From contig NZ_JACEFJ010000002.1 in NCBI RefSeq assembly GCF_015354735.1, positions 248,001 through 312,000 of the forward strand: DNA of 64,000 bases. Reading direction: 5' to 3'. This DNA is from Pararhodonellum marinum. Lineage in GTDB: Bacteria; Bacteroidota; Bacteroidia; Cytophagales; Cyclobacteriaceae. Positions 53,326 through 62,552 of the stretch are shown one piece after another. Position 1 is the first letter of the stretch; every line of letters begins with the position of its first letter. The notes beneath the pieces are model-generated. The model saw only the letters and a program-made list of their open reading frames with translations. It searched no databases and had not been told where the DNA came from. The translations under genes and the position numbers were made by a program.

Positions 53326-53803
53326 AATAAAAAATGTAGATAAGACCTAGATAATAAGTGGATAAGTATTCCTTAACATATGGATAACAGTTAAGTTTTC
53401 CCCATCCTGGATTGGTAACAAATCAATACATAATCAAATTGGTAATAACCACAGACTTATCCACTTGTATCCCCAATATTCCGAACAACAAATCATTCAC
53501 AAATACTCAGGCTTCTCTTTTCAACAAACCAATATTTTTATCTGTAAACAATTTATTATCAACACATTAAATGTTAATAGACTGTGAATAAGAAGTGGAA
53601 TAACCTAAGAAACCGTAATCATTTTGTGTGGGTAATTAAATACGGTTTATTTCTCCACAAATCCACAGCATAATAACTTTAATAGTTTCTTATTTTAAAA
53701 TTCTTATAAAACTACATTTAATATAAGGTATTGTGGAAAACATCATTTTTGGTTAATTGCTAGAGTTTTGATATCTTAATCCACTCCAACAAATTAACCC
53801 AAA
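53326..53803. other. Candidate chromosomal replication origin (oriC): DnaA-box cluster
   Basis: This 478-bp AT-rich spacer has no gene. Sequences within one base of TTATCCACA or TTATnCACA lie at 53335 (rc), 53357 (rc), 53379 (rc), 53457, 53493, 53556, 53583 (rc TTATTCACA, exact to TTATnCACA), 53627 (rc), 53651 and 53732 (rc). A very AT-rich stretch at about 53670-53730 could be the unwinding element. Together with two parS palindromes 4.6 kb to the left this supports an origin. It also holds the promoter of the acyl-CoA ligase gene. Confidence 0.6.
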
Positions 53804-55558
53804 ATGAATCCAACCAGACTCTTTGATTTAATTCCTTATCAGATCTCGAATTATGAAAAGGATGAAGCCCTAGCTCATAAAATCAATGGGAAATGGGAAA
53901 CTTATTCTTCAAAGCAATTTAAAGATATTGTAGATACCTTAAGCCTTGCTTTTTTAGCAGACGGAATAAAAAAAGAAGATAAGGTAGCCATCATTTCAGA
54001 TAATAGGCCTGAGTGGAATTTCGTGGATATGGCATTGCAGCAGATCGGGGCCCTTTCGGTTCCCATGTATCCAACTATTTCTTCCGATGATTACAAATAT
54101 ATCTTTACTCATGCTGAAGTCAAGAAAATTTTCGTTGGCAATCAGGAGATATTCGAAAAAGCAAAAGTGGCCACAGAAGATACTTTAATTCCCATAATCA
54201 CCTTTGATTCTATCAATGGTGCCCAATATTGGAAGGATTATATAAAAAAAGGTGATTTAGCAAATTTGGCCGAATTGGAGCTGATTAAAGCAACGATTCA
54301 ATCAGAGGATGTTTTCACTATCATTTATACATCAGGTACCACAGGTAGACCGAAAGGAGTGATGTTGACCCATAATAATGTTTTTTCTAATGTAGAGGCA
54401 GTGAAAGATAGGTTGGTTGTAGAATTGGGGAAATCTAAGGCTTTGAGCTTTTTGCCTCTCTGCCATATCTATGAAAGGACCGGATCTTTCTGTTTTATTT
54501 ACATGGGCATATCAATTTATTATGCAGAGAGCATGGAAACAATAGGGGAAAATCTTAAGGAGATTCAGCCTCAACTTTTTAATACCGTACCCAGATTGCT
54601 AGAGAAAGTATATGATAAAATTGTTGCCAAAGGCTATGAACTTGATGGGATAAAGAAAAGCCTTTTCTTTTGGGCTTTAAACTTAGGACTAAAATATGAA
54701 CCAAATAAAGACCAAGGTTTTTGGTATACTTTTCAGCTAAAGTTGGCCAATAAAATCATTTTCAGCAAATGGCGTGAAGCGCTTGGAGGAAATATCAAAC
54801 AAATTAATTCCGGAGCTTCTGCATTACAACCGAGACTGGCTAGGGTTTTTTGGGCAGCACAGATTCAGGTCTGTGAAGGTTATGGGCTTACAGAGACTTC
54901 CCCAGTGGTGTCCGCATCAGTAGGTAACCATGAAGAAATCAGAATAGGATACGTAGGAAAATTAGTGAAAGATGTTGAGGTAAAGATTGCGGATGACGGA
55001 GAAATTCTGGTAAAAGGTCCTAATGTGATGAAGGGATATTACAAAGAACCTGAAATGACGGCTGATGTCATAAAAAACGGGTGGTTCCATACTGGGGATA
55101 TTGGTGAATTGGTAGAGGGTAATTATCTTAAAATTACAGATAGAAAAAAAGAGATGTTCAAGACATCTGGAGGGAAGTATATTGCGCCTCAACCTATGGA
55201 GAATAAATTTAAAGAATCTGTTCTAATAGAACAGATTCTGGTATTGGGCGAAAACAAAAATTATCCATCAGCATTGATTGTACCTAGTTTTGACGGCTTA
55301 AAGGATTATTGCAAAAGAAAAGACATTCCTTTTACGGACAATATTGAGATGATCAGAAAGCATGAAATCCTTGATAAATATCAGGAAGAAATCGATCATT
55401 TCAATAAATATTTTGGAAAATGGGAACAGATAAAAAAATTCACTTTACTTTCCGAACCTTGGAGTGTGGAAACCGATGAATTGACTCCTACCATGAAACT
55501 GAAAAGGAAAGTTATTCACAAAAAATTTGAAAAAGAGATAGCTGCACTTTATCAATGA
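53804..55558 (+). CDS. Long-chain fatty-acid-CoA ligase (AMP-forming)
   Basis: A 584-residue ANL-superfamily enzyme that activates fatty acids to acyl-CoA. It has FTIIYTSGTTGRPKGVMLTHNN (P-loop), VCEGYGLTETSPVVSAS (A5 motif), GWFHTGDIGEL and DRKKEMFKTSGGKYIAPQPMENKF. Length and blocks are those of FadD/FAA1-type ligases of Bacteroidota. It sits in front of the beta-oxidation genes and would feed them. The stop is overlapped by the following gene (ATGA). Confidence 0.93.
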   Translation: MNPTRLFDLIPYQISNYEKDEALAHKINGKWETYSSKQFKDIVDTLSLAFLADGIKKEDKVAIISDNRPEWNFVDMALQQIGALSVPMYPTISSDDYKYIFTHAEVKKIFVGNQEIFEKAKVATEDTLIPIITFDSINGAQYWKDYIKKGDLANLAELELIKATIQSEDVFTIIYTSGTTGRPKGVMLTHNNVFSNVEAVKDRLVVELGKSKALSFLPLCHIYERTGSFCFIYMGISIYYAESMETIGENLKEIQPQLFNTVPRLLEKVYDKIVAKGYELDGIKKSLFFWALNLGLKYEPNKDQGFWYTFQLKLANKIIFSKWREALGGNIKQINSGASALQPRLARVFWAAQIQVCEGYGLTETSPVVSASVGNHEEIRIGYVGKLVKDVEVKIADDGEILVKGPNVMKGYYKEPEMTADVIKNGWFHTGDIGELVEGNYLKITDRKKEMFKTSGGKYIAPQPMENKFKESVLIEQILVLGENKNYPSALIVPSFDGLKDYCKRKDIPFTDNIEMIRKHEILDKYQEEIDHFNKYFGKWEQIKKFTLLSEPWSVETDELTPTMKLKRKVIHKKFEKEIAALYQ

Positions 55559-56268
55559 AATGGATATTTATACCTGTCCTATTTTTACTGTTGTCAGCCT
55601 ATTCTTATGCACAGGAAGGACTGATTTTTCAAGAAAGAAAGTTTAGAGGGCAGGATTTATATTTTGGATTTGGTCTTGATTATTTAGCTAATCGATCATT
55701 TTCTGACGGGTTGGAATCAATGGGTTATACCCGAATTCCAACGTCTAATCTGGGGGTGGGCTTTGGGTTCTCTAATATCATTGAATCATGGCGAATTGTG
55801 CTTATGGAAGTACAGATTACCAATGTAAGAAGGAATTTTGAAGACAATCCGGATTTAAACAGTTCATTTGCAGTAACAGGTTTCAAAATAGGGGCCAATT
55901 ATAACATCATGCCTGAAAGTTCACTCTTGCGGGTAGAGCCAGGAATGGGAATTTTCTATATTCTGGGGGATTATCGGTTGCGAAATGCCCAGGATTTAGG
56001 AGATTTTGATCAGATACTCAATACGCCTCCCCAATTTAACGAACTTATTTTAAGGCAAAATAATTACGGGTTGAACGTGAATGTTTTGATCAATGACATC
56101 AATGAAAGCATAGAGGCCGGACGCTTAAAAAATACCTTCAGTCTGGAGCTTGGGACAAATATAGTGGTATTAAAGAGCAGGCTTAGACCGCGACTCACCA
56201 ATGCACCTGATATGAATCTAGGATCTTTTTATTTCAAAGTTCGCTACGGTTTCTTTGTAAGAAATTAG
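55555..56268 (+). CDS. Hypothetical outer-membrane barrel protein, 237 aa
   Basis: A signal peptide (IFIPVLFLLLSAYSYAQ) precedes a chain of amphipathic strands (YFGFGLDYLANRSF, GFGFSNIIESWRIVLMEVQITNVR, FAVTGFKIGANYNIM) ending in FYFKVRYGFFVRN, with the terminal aromatic near position -3. This is the pattern of small outer-membrane barrels of 8-12 strands. Translational coupling to the acyl-CoA ligase suggests a role in fatty-acid uptake, by analogy to FadL, but no FadL sequence features were found. Confidence 0.6.
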   Translation: MKWIFIPVLFLLLSAYSYAQEGLIFQERKFRGQDLYFGFGLDYLANRSFSDGLESMGYTRIPTSNLGVGFGFSNIIESWRIVLMEVQITNVRRNFEDNPDLNSSFAVTGFKIGANYNIMPESSLLRVEPGMGIFYILGDYRLRNAQDLGDFDQILNTPPQFNELILRQNNYGLNVNVLINDINESIEAGRLKNTFSLELGTNIVVLKSRLRPRLTNAPDMNLGSFYFKVRYGFFVRN

Positions 56269-56396
56269 AGTTGAAATTTTTAAAAACTTATTCGGAATTC
56301 GGGCCAAATTCCGAATTTTCCATTAAAATATTTAAAATTTTAATTATTAATACAAATAATATTTTGATAATTGATTAATTCAACAAAATTAATTTC

Positions 56397-56410
56397 TTAT
56401 GCATGCATAA
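56397..56410. promoter_or_regulatory. Palindromic operator 1 upstream of the MarR gene
   Basis: TTATGCATGCATAA is a perfect 14-bp palindrome. Its core ATGCATGCAT recurs 29 bp downstream. It is a likely binding site for the MarR-family protein encoded next. Confidence 0.65.
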
Positions 56411-56425
56411 CTTTTTTAAGAAATA

Positions 56426-56439
56426 GTATGCATGCATAC
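56426..56439. promoter_or_regulatory. Palindromic operator 2 upstream of the MarR gene
   Basis: GTATGCATGCATAC is a perfect 14-bp palindrome, directly left of a TA-rich, TTTG-ending stretch (56442-56450) that may be the -7 region. Binding would block the promoter of marR-fadNAE, about 46 bp before the marR start. Confidence 0.65.
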
Positions 56440-56485
56440 AATATTTTTTGTAAATTGGACATTATAAGAGTGGGACCTGAGGATT

Positions 56486-56947
56486 ATGAAAAGAGAGGAA
56501 ACAGTTGATTATCACATTAAAAGTGCCTGGCATGCCATATCCAGGATGTATAACCAAAAAGCGGTACAGGAAGATTTCACTACTTCGATAGGATTTGTGC
56601 TCATCAATATCAACTCAAAGGAAGGTACTCCCGCCACGAAGATTGCTCCATTGATGGGATTGGAAGCGAGGAGCTTGACCCGCATGCTTAAAACCATGGA
56701 AGAGAAAGGCCTGATAGAAAGGAAGCCTGATCCAATAGACAAAAGATCGGTTCGTATTTTTCTTACAGAAGAAGGAAAACAAAAAAAGGAAATATCGGTC
56801 AAGACCATCAAAGATTTCAATCAAATGGTGAGGGAAGTAGTTGAAGAGGAGGAATTGACGGTTTTCTTCAAAGTTTTTGAGAAAATCAACAAAATCATCG
56901 AACAGATACATTCAGAAGCGTTAAATCCAGAAACCATATACGAGTAA
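56486..56947 (+). CDS. MarR-family transcription regulator
   Basis: A 153-residue winged-helix regulator: GTPATKIAPLMGLEARSLTRMLKTMEEKGLIERKPDPIDKRSVRIFLTEEGK is the DNA-binding part, flanked by N- and C-terminal dimerisation helices. It lies 23 bp before the beta-oxidation genes and two palindromes precede it, so it probably represses the operon until an acyl-CoA or fatty acid binds. The ligand is inferred from context. Confidence 0.88.
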   Translation: MKREETVDYHIKSAWHAISRMYNQKAVQEDFTTSIGFVLININSKEGTPATKIAPLMGLEARSLTRMLKTMEEKGLIERKPDPIDKRSVRIFLTEEGKQKKEISVKTIKDFNQMVREVVEEEELTVFFKVFEKINKIIEQIHSEALNPETIYE

Positions 56948-56970
56948 TACCCAATTGAAACCAACATATT

Positions 56971-59376
56971 ATGAAAAGAGCCATCCAAAAAATTGCAGTC
57001 CTAGGTTCAGGAGTAATGGGATCCAGAATAGCCTGTCACTTTGCCAACATCGGGGTGAAGGTATTGTTAATGGACATCATTCCAAAAGAACTCAATGACC
57101 AAGAGAAGAAAAAGGGACTCACCCTAGAGGACAAATCGGTGAGGAACAGAATTGTAGATGAATCCTTGGCCACAGCTGTAAAATCAAAACCATCTCCCCT
57201 TTATGACAGCAGTTTTGTATCCAGAATATCTACAGGGAATTTTGAAGATGATCTACCTAAGATCTCGGAGGTAGATTGGATCATTGAGGTGATCATAGAA
57301 CGCCTTGATATTAAGCAATCCCTTTTTGAAAAAGTGGAAAAACACAGAAAATCCGGGACACTTATCACTTCCAACACTTCCGGAATTCCAATGCACATGA
57401 TGTGTGAAGGCAGGTCGGAAGATTTTCAAAGGAATTTTGCAGGAACCCACTTTTTTAATCCACCAAGGTACTTGAGGTTACTTGAGATCATTCCAGGACC
57501 CAAAACAGACCCTGCACTTATAGAATTTCTAATGGATTACGGCGACCGGTTTCTTGGTAAAGAAACAGTCCTTTGTAAAGATACCCCAGCATTTATAGCC
57601 AATAGGATCGGTGTTTACTCCATCATTTCAGGCATGCACATGATCGAAAAAATGGGCATGGGCGTATCTGAGGTAGATAAATTGACAGGAACAGTCATTG
57701 GCCGTGCCAAATCAGCGACCTTCAGAACCATGGATGTGGTAGGGCTTGATACGACCGTCAATGTAGCCAACAACCTCCATAAAGCACTCGAACATGATGA
57801 ATCAAGAGACAAATTTAAATTACCCAAAATTGTTCAGGTTTTGTATGACAACAAATGGTTTGGAGACAAAACCGGACAGGGTTATTTTAAGATGATCCGT
57901 CATAAAGACGGAAGCAAAGAACTAAAAGAAATTGATTTTGAAACTTTCGAATATAAAGATGTAGAAAAGCCAAAATTCAAGGCTTTGGAGGCCTCCAAGG
58001 AGATCGATGATCTAAAAAAACGGATCAAATTCCTGGTCAACTTTGATGATAAAGCAGGTGAATTCTACCGCGCATCCTTTTATGACTTGTTCAAATACTG
58101 TTCCCATCGCATACCAGAAATAGCCGATGAACTGTATAGAATTGATCAGGCAGTTTGTGCAGGTTTTGGCTGGGAGTACGGACCTTTTGAAAATTGGGAT
58201 ATTCTTGGAGTAAAAGAAACCGTCGAAAAAATGGAAGCAGCTGGTGAAAAAGCAGCTTCATGGGTGCATGAAATGCTAGTTGCAGGACATGAGTCATTTT
58301 ACAAAGTAGAGGGAGGCAAGAAAAAATATTATGATATTCCCTCTAAGACTTACCAAGATATTCCAGGAACAGAAGAGTTTATCATATTGGATACACTCAA
58401 GGCAGCAGGAAAGAAAATCTGGGGCAATGCAGGAACCACCATTTATGATCTGGGAGATGAAGTCATCGGTTTGGAATTCCATACAAAAATGAATTCTCTG
58501 GGTGCCGAAGTCAACGAAGGGCTCAATACTGCCATTTCAATGGCTGAAAAGGAATACAAAGGTTTGGTTATCGGAAATGAAGGGCAAAATTTTTCGGCTG
58601 GTGCAAACCTGGCCATGCTATTTATGTATGCCGGGGATCAGGAGTTTGATGAGATAAACTTAATGATCGCACAATTCCAAAAAACCATGATGCGGGTGAG
58701 GTATTCTTCTATCCCTGTGGTAGTAGCTCCCCACAACATGGCTTTGGGTGGGGGATGTGAAATGTCTCTTCACGGAGATGCTGTTCAGGCCCATGCGGAA
58801 TTATACATGGGATTGGTTGAATTTGGAGTCGGACTAATTCCGGCAGGCGGAGGTACCAAAGAAATGACCCTTCGCTGGTCAAACCAACTGAAAGAGGGGG
58901 ATGTGGAGTTGAACAGATTGCAGGAATATTTCATGAACATCGCTACGGCCAAAGTATCCACTTCAGCTGAAGAAGCAAGAGGTCTTGGATATTTACAAGC
59001 AAAAGACGGCATCACGCTCAATCGAAAACGACAATTGGCAGACGCAAAAGCGAAAGTATTGGAATTATATGAAGCAGGTTATACCCAACCCGTAGAACAA
59101 ACCAATATAAAAGTGGTAGGAAAAACCTCTCTGGCCTTATTTGAAGCAGGGATTACTGGAATGCAGTACGGAGCTTACATCTCTGACCATGATGCCAAGA
59201 TAGCCCGGAAGCTTGCATGGGTAATGTCAGGGGGAGATCTCTCATCACCTACAGAGGTGAGTGAGCAGTACCTTTTGGAATTGGAACGGGAAGCTTTTCT
59301 TAGTTTAACAGGAGAACAAAAGACCTTGGAAAGGATCCATAGCATTTTATTCAAAGGAAAACCGCTGAGAAACTAA
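56971..59376 (+). CDS. fadN: 3-hydroxyacyl-CoA dehydrogenase / enoyl-CoA hydratase (FadN-type)
   Basis: An 801-residue bifunctional beta-oxidation protein. The N-terminal 3-hydroxyacyl-CoA dehydrogenase is seen in IAVLGSGVMGSRIACHFANIGVKVLLMD, NFAGTHFFNPPRYLRLLEIIPG and FIANRIGVYS. The C-terminal enoyl-CoA hydratase domain starts near residue 490 (EGLNTAISMAEKEYKGLVIGNEGQNFSAGANL, GGGCEMSLHGDAVQAHAELYMGLVEFGVGLIPAGGG). Dehydrogenase first is the FadN order of Bacillus subtilis, opposite to E. coli FadB. The thiolase gene follows after 60 bp. Confidence 0.93.
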   Translation: MKRAIQKIAVLGSGVMGSRIACHFANIGVKVLLMDIIPKELNDQEKKKGLTLEDKSVRNRIVDESLATAVKSKPSPLYDSSFVSRISTGNFEDDLPKISEVDWIIEVIIERLDIKQSLFEKVEKHRKSGTLITSNTSGIPMHMMCEGRSEDFQRNFAGTHFFNPPRYLRLLEIIPGPKTDPALIEFLMDYGDRFLGKETVLCKDTPAFIANRIGVYSIISGMHMIEKMGMGVSEVDKLTGTVIGRAKSATFRTMDVVGLDTTVNVANNLHKALEHDESRDKFKLPKIVQVLYDNKWFGDKTGQGYFKMIRHKDGSKELKEIDFETFEYKDVEKPKFKALEASKEIDDLKKRIKFLVNFDDKAGEFYRASFYDLFKYCSHRIPEIADELYRIDQAVCAGFGWEYGPFENWDILGVKETVEKMEAAGEKAASWVHEMLVAGHESFYKVEGGKKKYYDIPSKTYQDIPGTEEFIILDTLKAAGKKIWGNAGTTIYDLGDEVIGLEFHTKMNSLGAEVNEGLNTAISMAEKEYKGLVIGNEGQNFSAGANLAMLFMYAGDQEFDEINLMIAQFQKTMMRVRYSSIPVVVAPHNMALGGGCEMSLHGDAVQAHAELYMGLVEFGVGLIPAGGGTKEMTLRWSNQLKEGDVELNRLQEYFMNIATAKVSTSAEEARGLGYLQAKDGITLNRKRQLADAKAKVLELYEAGYTQPVEQTNIKVVGKTSLALFEAGITGMQYGAYISDHDAKIARKLAWVMSGGDLSSPTEVSEQYLLELEREAFLSLTGEQKTLERIHSILFKGKPLRN

Positions 59377-59436
59377 GAGAATTTCTTGTCTAATTCAACC
59401 CAATACTATCCAACTTAACCGTAAAAAAACAAGCAA

Positions 59437-60612
59437 ATGGAAGCATATATTGTAACAGGATATAGGACTGCAGTTGGCAAAGCCAAAAAAGGAGGATTTA
59501 GGTTTTACAGACCTGATGACCTTGCCGCTGATGTAATCAAACACATACTGGCCAAAACCCCAGGGTTAGATCCCAAAAGGGTGGATGACCTAATCGTGGG
59601 CAATGCCGTGCCCGAAGCAGAACAGGGCATGCAGATGGGAAGAATGATTTCTCTTCTGGCCCTAGGACAAGAAGTTCCGGGATTTATCGTCAACAGATAT
59701 TGTGGCTCTGGTTTAGAAGCCATTGCTTTGGCAGTAGGTAAAATCAAAGCAGGAATGGCCGATTGTATCATTGCCGGAGGAACTGAATCTATGTCCATGG
59801 TGCCTATGATGGGTTATAAAACTGCATTGAACTGGAAAATAGCCTCGGAAACACCGGATTATTACCTCAGCATGGGATTGACTGCCGAAGAATTGGCTAA
59901 GGATTATGACATCAGTAGAGAAGATTCTGATGCCTTTTCTGTGAAATCCCACGAGAAAGCTTTGGAGGCCATCAAGTCAGGAAGATTCAAAGAAGACATT
60001 GTTCCTATTAATGTCGAGGAGACTTATTTGGATGAAAAAGGCAAACGCAAAACAAGGACATTCACAATTGATACAGATGAAGGCCCAAGAGCAGGTACCA
60101 GTATGGAAGCTCTGGCCAACCTAAAGCCGGCGTTCAAAAACGGGGGCCAAGTAACTGCTGGCAACTCATCCCAGACTTCTGATGGGGCAGCTTTTGCGCT
60201 CGTGATGTCTGAGAGGATGGTTAAAGAACTTAATCTGGAGCCAGTAGCTCGCCTCCTATCTTATGCCGTAGCAGGTGTAGAGCCCAGGATCATGGGCATA
60301 GGTCCAAAAGAAGCCGTTCCAAAATCCCTCAAACAAGCTGGGCTGCAATTAAAGGACATAGATCTGATTGAACTCAATGAGGCATTCGCCGCACAGGCCC
60401 TAGCGGTAATCAAATCCCTTGACCTGAATCCGGAAATTGTCAATGTAAATGGCGGGGCAGTAGCATTGGGTCACCCATTGGGCTGCACAGGAGCCAAGCT
60501 GTCTGTACAGGTTCTCAATGAGTTGAGAAAAAGGAAAGGAAAGTACGGAATGGTAACCGCTTGTGTAGGTGGAGGTCAAGGTGTTTCAGGCATCTATGAA
60601 TTGTTAAAATGA
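59437..60612 (+). CDS. fadA: Acetyl-CoA C-acyltransferase (3-ketoacyl-CoA thiolase)
   Basis: A 391-residue thiolase that cleaves 3-ketoacyl-CoA in the last step of beta-oxidation. The nucleophile Cys is in IVNRYCGSGLEAIALA, the His in NGGAVALGHPLGCTGAKL and the second Cys in VTACVGGGQGVSGIYEL. Start YIVTGYRTAVGKAKKGGF is the family's N-terminus. Order after fadN and before fadE matches the B. subtilis fadNAE operon. The acyl-CoA dehydrogenase follows after 39 bp. Confidence 0.95.
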   Translation: MEAYIVTGYRTAVGKAKKGGFRFYRPDDLAADVIKHILAKTPGLDPKRVDDLIVGNAVPEAEQGMQMGRMISLLALGQEVPGFIVNRYCGSGLEAIALAVGKIKAGMADCIIAGGTESMSMVPMMGYKTALNWKIASETPDYYLSMGLTAEELAKDYDISREDSDAFSVKSHEKALEAIKSGRFKEDIVPINVEETYLDEKGKRKTRTFTIDTDEGPRAGTSMEALANLKPAFKNGGQVTAGNSSQTSDGAAFALVMSERMVKELNLEPVARLLSYAVAGVEPRIMGIGPKEAVPKSLKQAGLQLKDIDLIELNEAFAAQALAVIKSLDLNPEIVNVNGGAVALGHPLGCTGAKLSVQVLNELRKRKGKYGMVTACVGGGQGVSGIYELLK

Positions 60613-60651
60613 TCTTTTTCCGTCGTATAAATAGTTAGAAAATCAATTGAA

Positions 60652-62448
60652 ATGGAAACCATAAAAAAATCAAGTACAGGAGGTGAGTTTTTAGTTAAGG
60701 AAACGGACTCCAAAGAAGTCTTTATTTTCGAAGAATTCAGTGAAGAACAACGCATGATGGCGCAAGCCTGTCAGGATTTTATCGATACCGAGATCAATCC
60801 TCACTTAGAGGAAATAGATTCTATGAAAAATCCGGACCTGGTCCCTCAGATTTTAAAAAAAGCAGGGGAATTGGGCCTATTGGGTGTGGCTGTTCCAGAA
60901 GAGTATGGAGGACTGGGCATGAGCTTCAATACCTCTATGTTAATTGCAGACATCATCGGCGGAGTGGGATCGTTTTCCACCACGTATGGTGCCCATACCG
61001 GAATCGGTACTTTACCCATCCTGTATTATGGCACGGAAGAGCAAAAAAAGAAGTATCTGCCTCTCTTGGCTACAGGTCAATGGGCCGCATGCTATTGCCT
61101 TACTGAGCCTGATGCAGGTTCCGATGCCAACAGTGGAAAAACCAAGGCGCTGTTGTCAGAAGACGGGAAACATTATCTGTTGAATGGTCAGAAGATGTGG
61201 ATTTCCAATGCAGGGTTTGCAGACCTTTTCATTGTTTTTGCAAAAGTGGATGATGACAAAAACCTTTCTGCCTTTATCGTGGAAAAAGAATTTGGTGGCA
61301 TCACCATGAATGAGGAAGAGAAAAAAATGGGAATCAAAGGCTCCTCAACCCGTCAGGTTTTCTTCAATGACTGTAAAGTTCCCGTTGAAAACATGCTTTC
61401 TGACAGGGGAAATGGCTTTAAAATAGCCGTAAATATCCTAAACATTGGAAGGATCAAACTAGGGGCTGGTGTTTTGGGAGGATGTAGAACCGTCATATCC
61501 CAGTGTATTCAGTATTCCACCGAACGCAAGCAATTTGGAGTTGCCATCAATACCTTTGGTGCCATCAAGAGCAAATTGGCTGAAATGGCTGTAAAGGCCT
61601 ATGTATGTGAATCTCTGTGCTATCGGGCTGGGCAAGATGTAGAGGACCGAATCAATGACCTGATCGCCCAGGGAATGGAAGACTCCGAAGCCAAACTCAA
61701 AGGGGTGGAGCACTTTGCCATAGAATGTGCCATTGCCAAAATCCACGGATCTGAAATCCTCGATTATGTGGTGGATCAAGGCGTTCAGATTTATGGGGGG
61801 ATGGGCTATTCTGCAGATGCACCCATGGAGCGAGCGTATCGGGATGCAAGGATCACCAGAATATATGAAGGTACCAATGAAATCAACCGCATGTTGATGG
61901 TGGGCATGTTGCTCAAAAAAGCCATGAAAGGTGAGGTGAACATCTTTGATCCGGCCATGGCTGTTTCCAAGGAATTGACTTCTGTACCTTCATTTGAATC
62001 CATCGATACTTCAGAACTATTTGCCTCAGAAAAAGAGGTAATCAAAAGACTCAAAAAAGTATTCCTGATGGTGGGGGGTAAGGCCGCCATGACGCTTCAG
62101 GCCAAAATAGACAGTGAACAGGAAATCATGATGAACCTGGCCGATGTGATGATTGAAATCTATGCTGCTGAATCCGCTATATTGAGGACTGAAAAACTGG
62201 TAGGAATGAGAGGTGATGAAGCCTGTAAACACCAAATAGCCATGTGCCAGATCTACCTGACAGAAGCAGTAGATAAAATAACAGCAGCAGCTAAAGAAGC
62301 CATTGGAAGCTTTACTTCAGGAGATGAACAGAAGGTGATGCTGATGGGATTGAAAAGATTTACCAAGGTGGATTTGTTCAATACCAAGGAGTTGAGAAGA
62401 GAAATAGCTGACCATATGATCGATCGCGGAAGATATCCGTTTTCATAA
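60652..62448 (+). CDS. fadE: Acyl-CoA dehydrogenase
   Basis: A 598-residue FAD enzyme that performs the first dehydrogenation of acyl-CoA. Clear blocks: GGLGMSFNTSMLIADIIGGVGSFSTTYGAHTGIGTLPI, CYCLTEPDAGSDANSGKT, KMWISNAGFADLF, STRQVFFNDCKVPVENML, YGGMGYSADAPMERAYRDARITRIYEGTNEINRML with the catalytic-Glu region. The extra C-terminal helical domain of about 170 residues is of the FadE/VLCAD-like type in Bacteroidota. It is last of the marR-fadN-fadA-fadE run, ending at a strong terminator. Confidence 0.94.
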   Translation: METIKKSSTGGEFLVKETDSKEVFIFEEFSEEQRMMAQACQDFIDTEINPHLEEIDSMKNPDLVPQILKKAGELGLLGVAVPEEYGGLGMSFNTSMLIADIIGGVGSFSTTYGAHTGIGTLPILYYGTEEQKKKYLPLLATGQWAACYCLTEPDAGSDANSGKTKALLSEDGKHYLLNGQKMWISNAGFADLFIVFAKVDDDKNLSAFIVEKEFGGITMNEEEKKMGIKGSSTRQVFFNDCKVPVENMLSDRGNGFKIAVNILNIGRIKLGAGVLGGCRTVISQCIQYSTERKQFGVAINTFGAIKSKLAEMAVKAYVCESLCYRAGQDVEDRINDLIAQGMEDSEAKLKGVEHFAIECAIAKIHGSEILDYVVDQGVQIYGGMGYSADAPMERAYRDARITRIYEGTNEINRMLMVGMLLKKAMKGEVNIFDPAMAVSKELTSVPSFESIDTSELFASEKEVIKRLKKVFLMVGGKAAMTLQAKIDSEQEIMMNLADVMIEIYAAESAILRTEKLVGMRGDEACKHQIAMCQIYLTEAVDKITAAAKEAIGSFTSGDEQKVMLMGLKRFTKVDLFNTKELRREIADHMIDRGRYPFS

Positions 62449-62471
62449 AACCCAAATAGATTCGTTAGAGG

Positions 62472-62502
62472 AAAACCAACCTAATTCTAGGTTGGTTTTT
62501 TA
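62472..62502 (+). terminator. Intrinsic terminator of the fad operon
   Basis: Perfect 12-bp arms AAAACCAACCTA / TAGGTTGGTTTT (62472-62483 and 62488-62499) have a 4-base loop and a trailing T-rich tail. It lies 24 bp after the fadE stop. Confidence 0.88.
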
Positions 62503-62552
62503 TTTTATCCTTATAATTTTTTGTATATTTCCTGAAAACCAAAAAAATTTTT

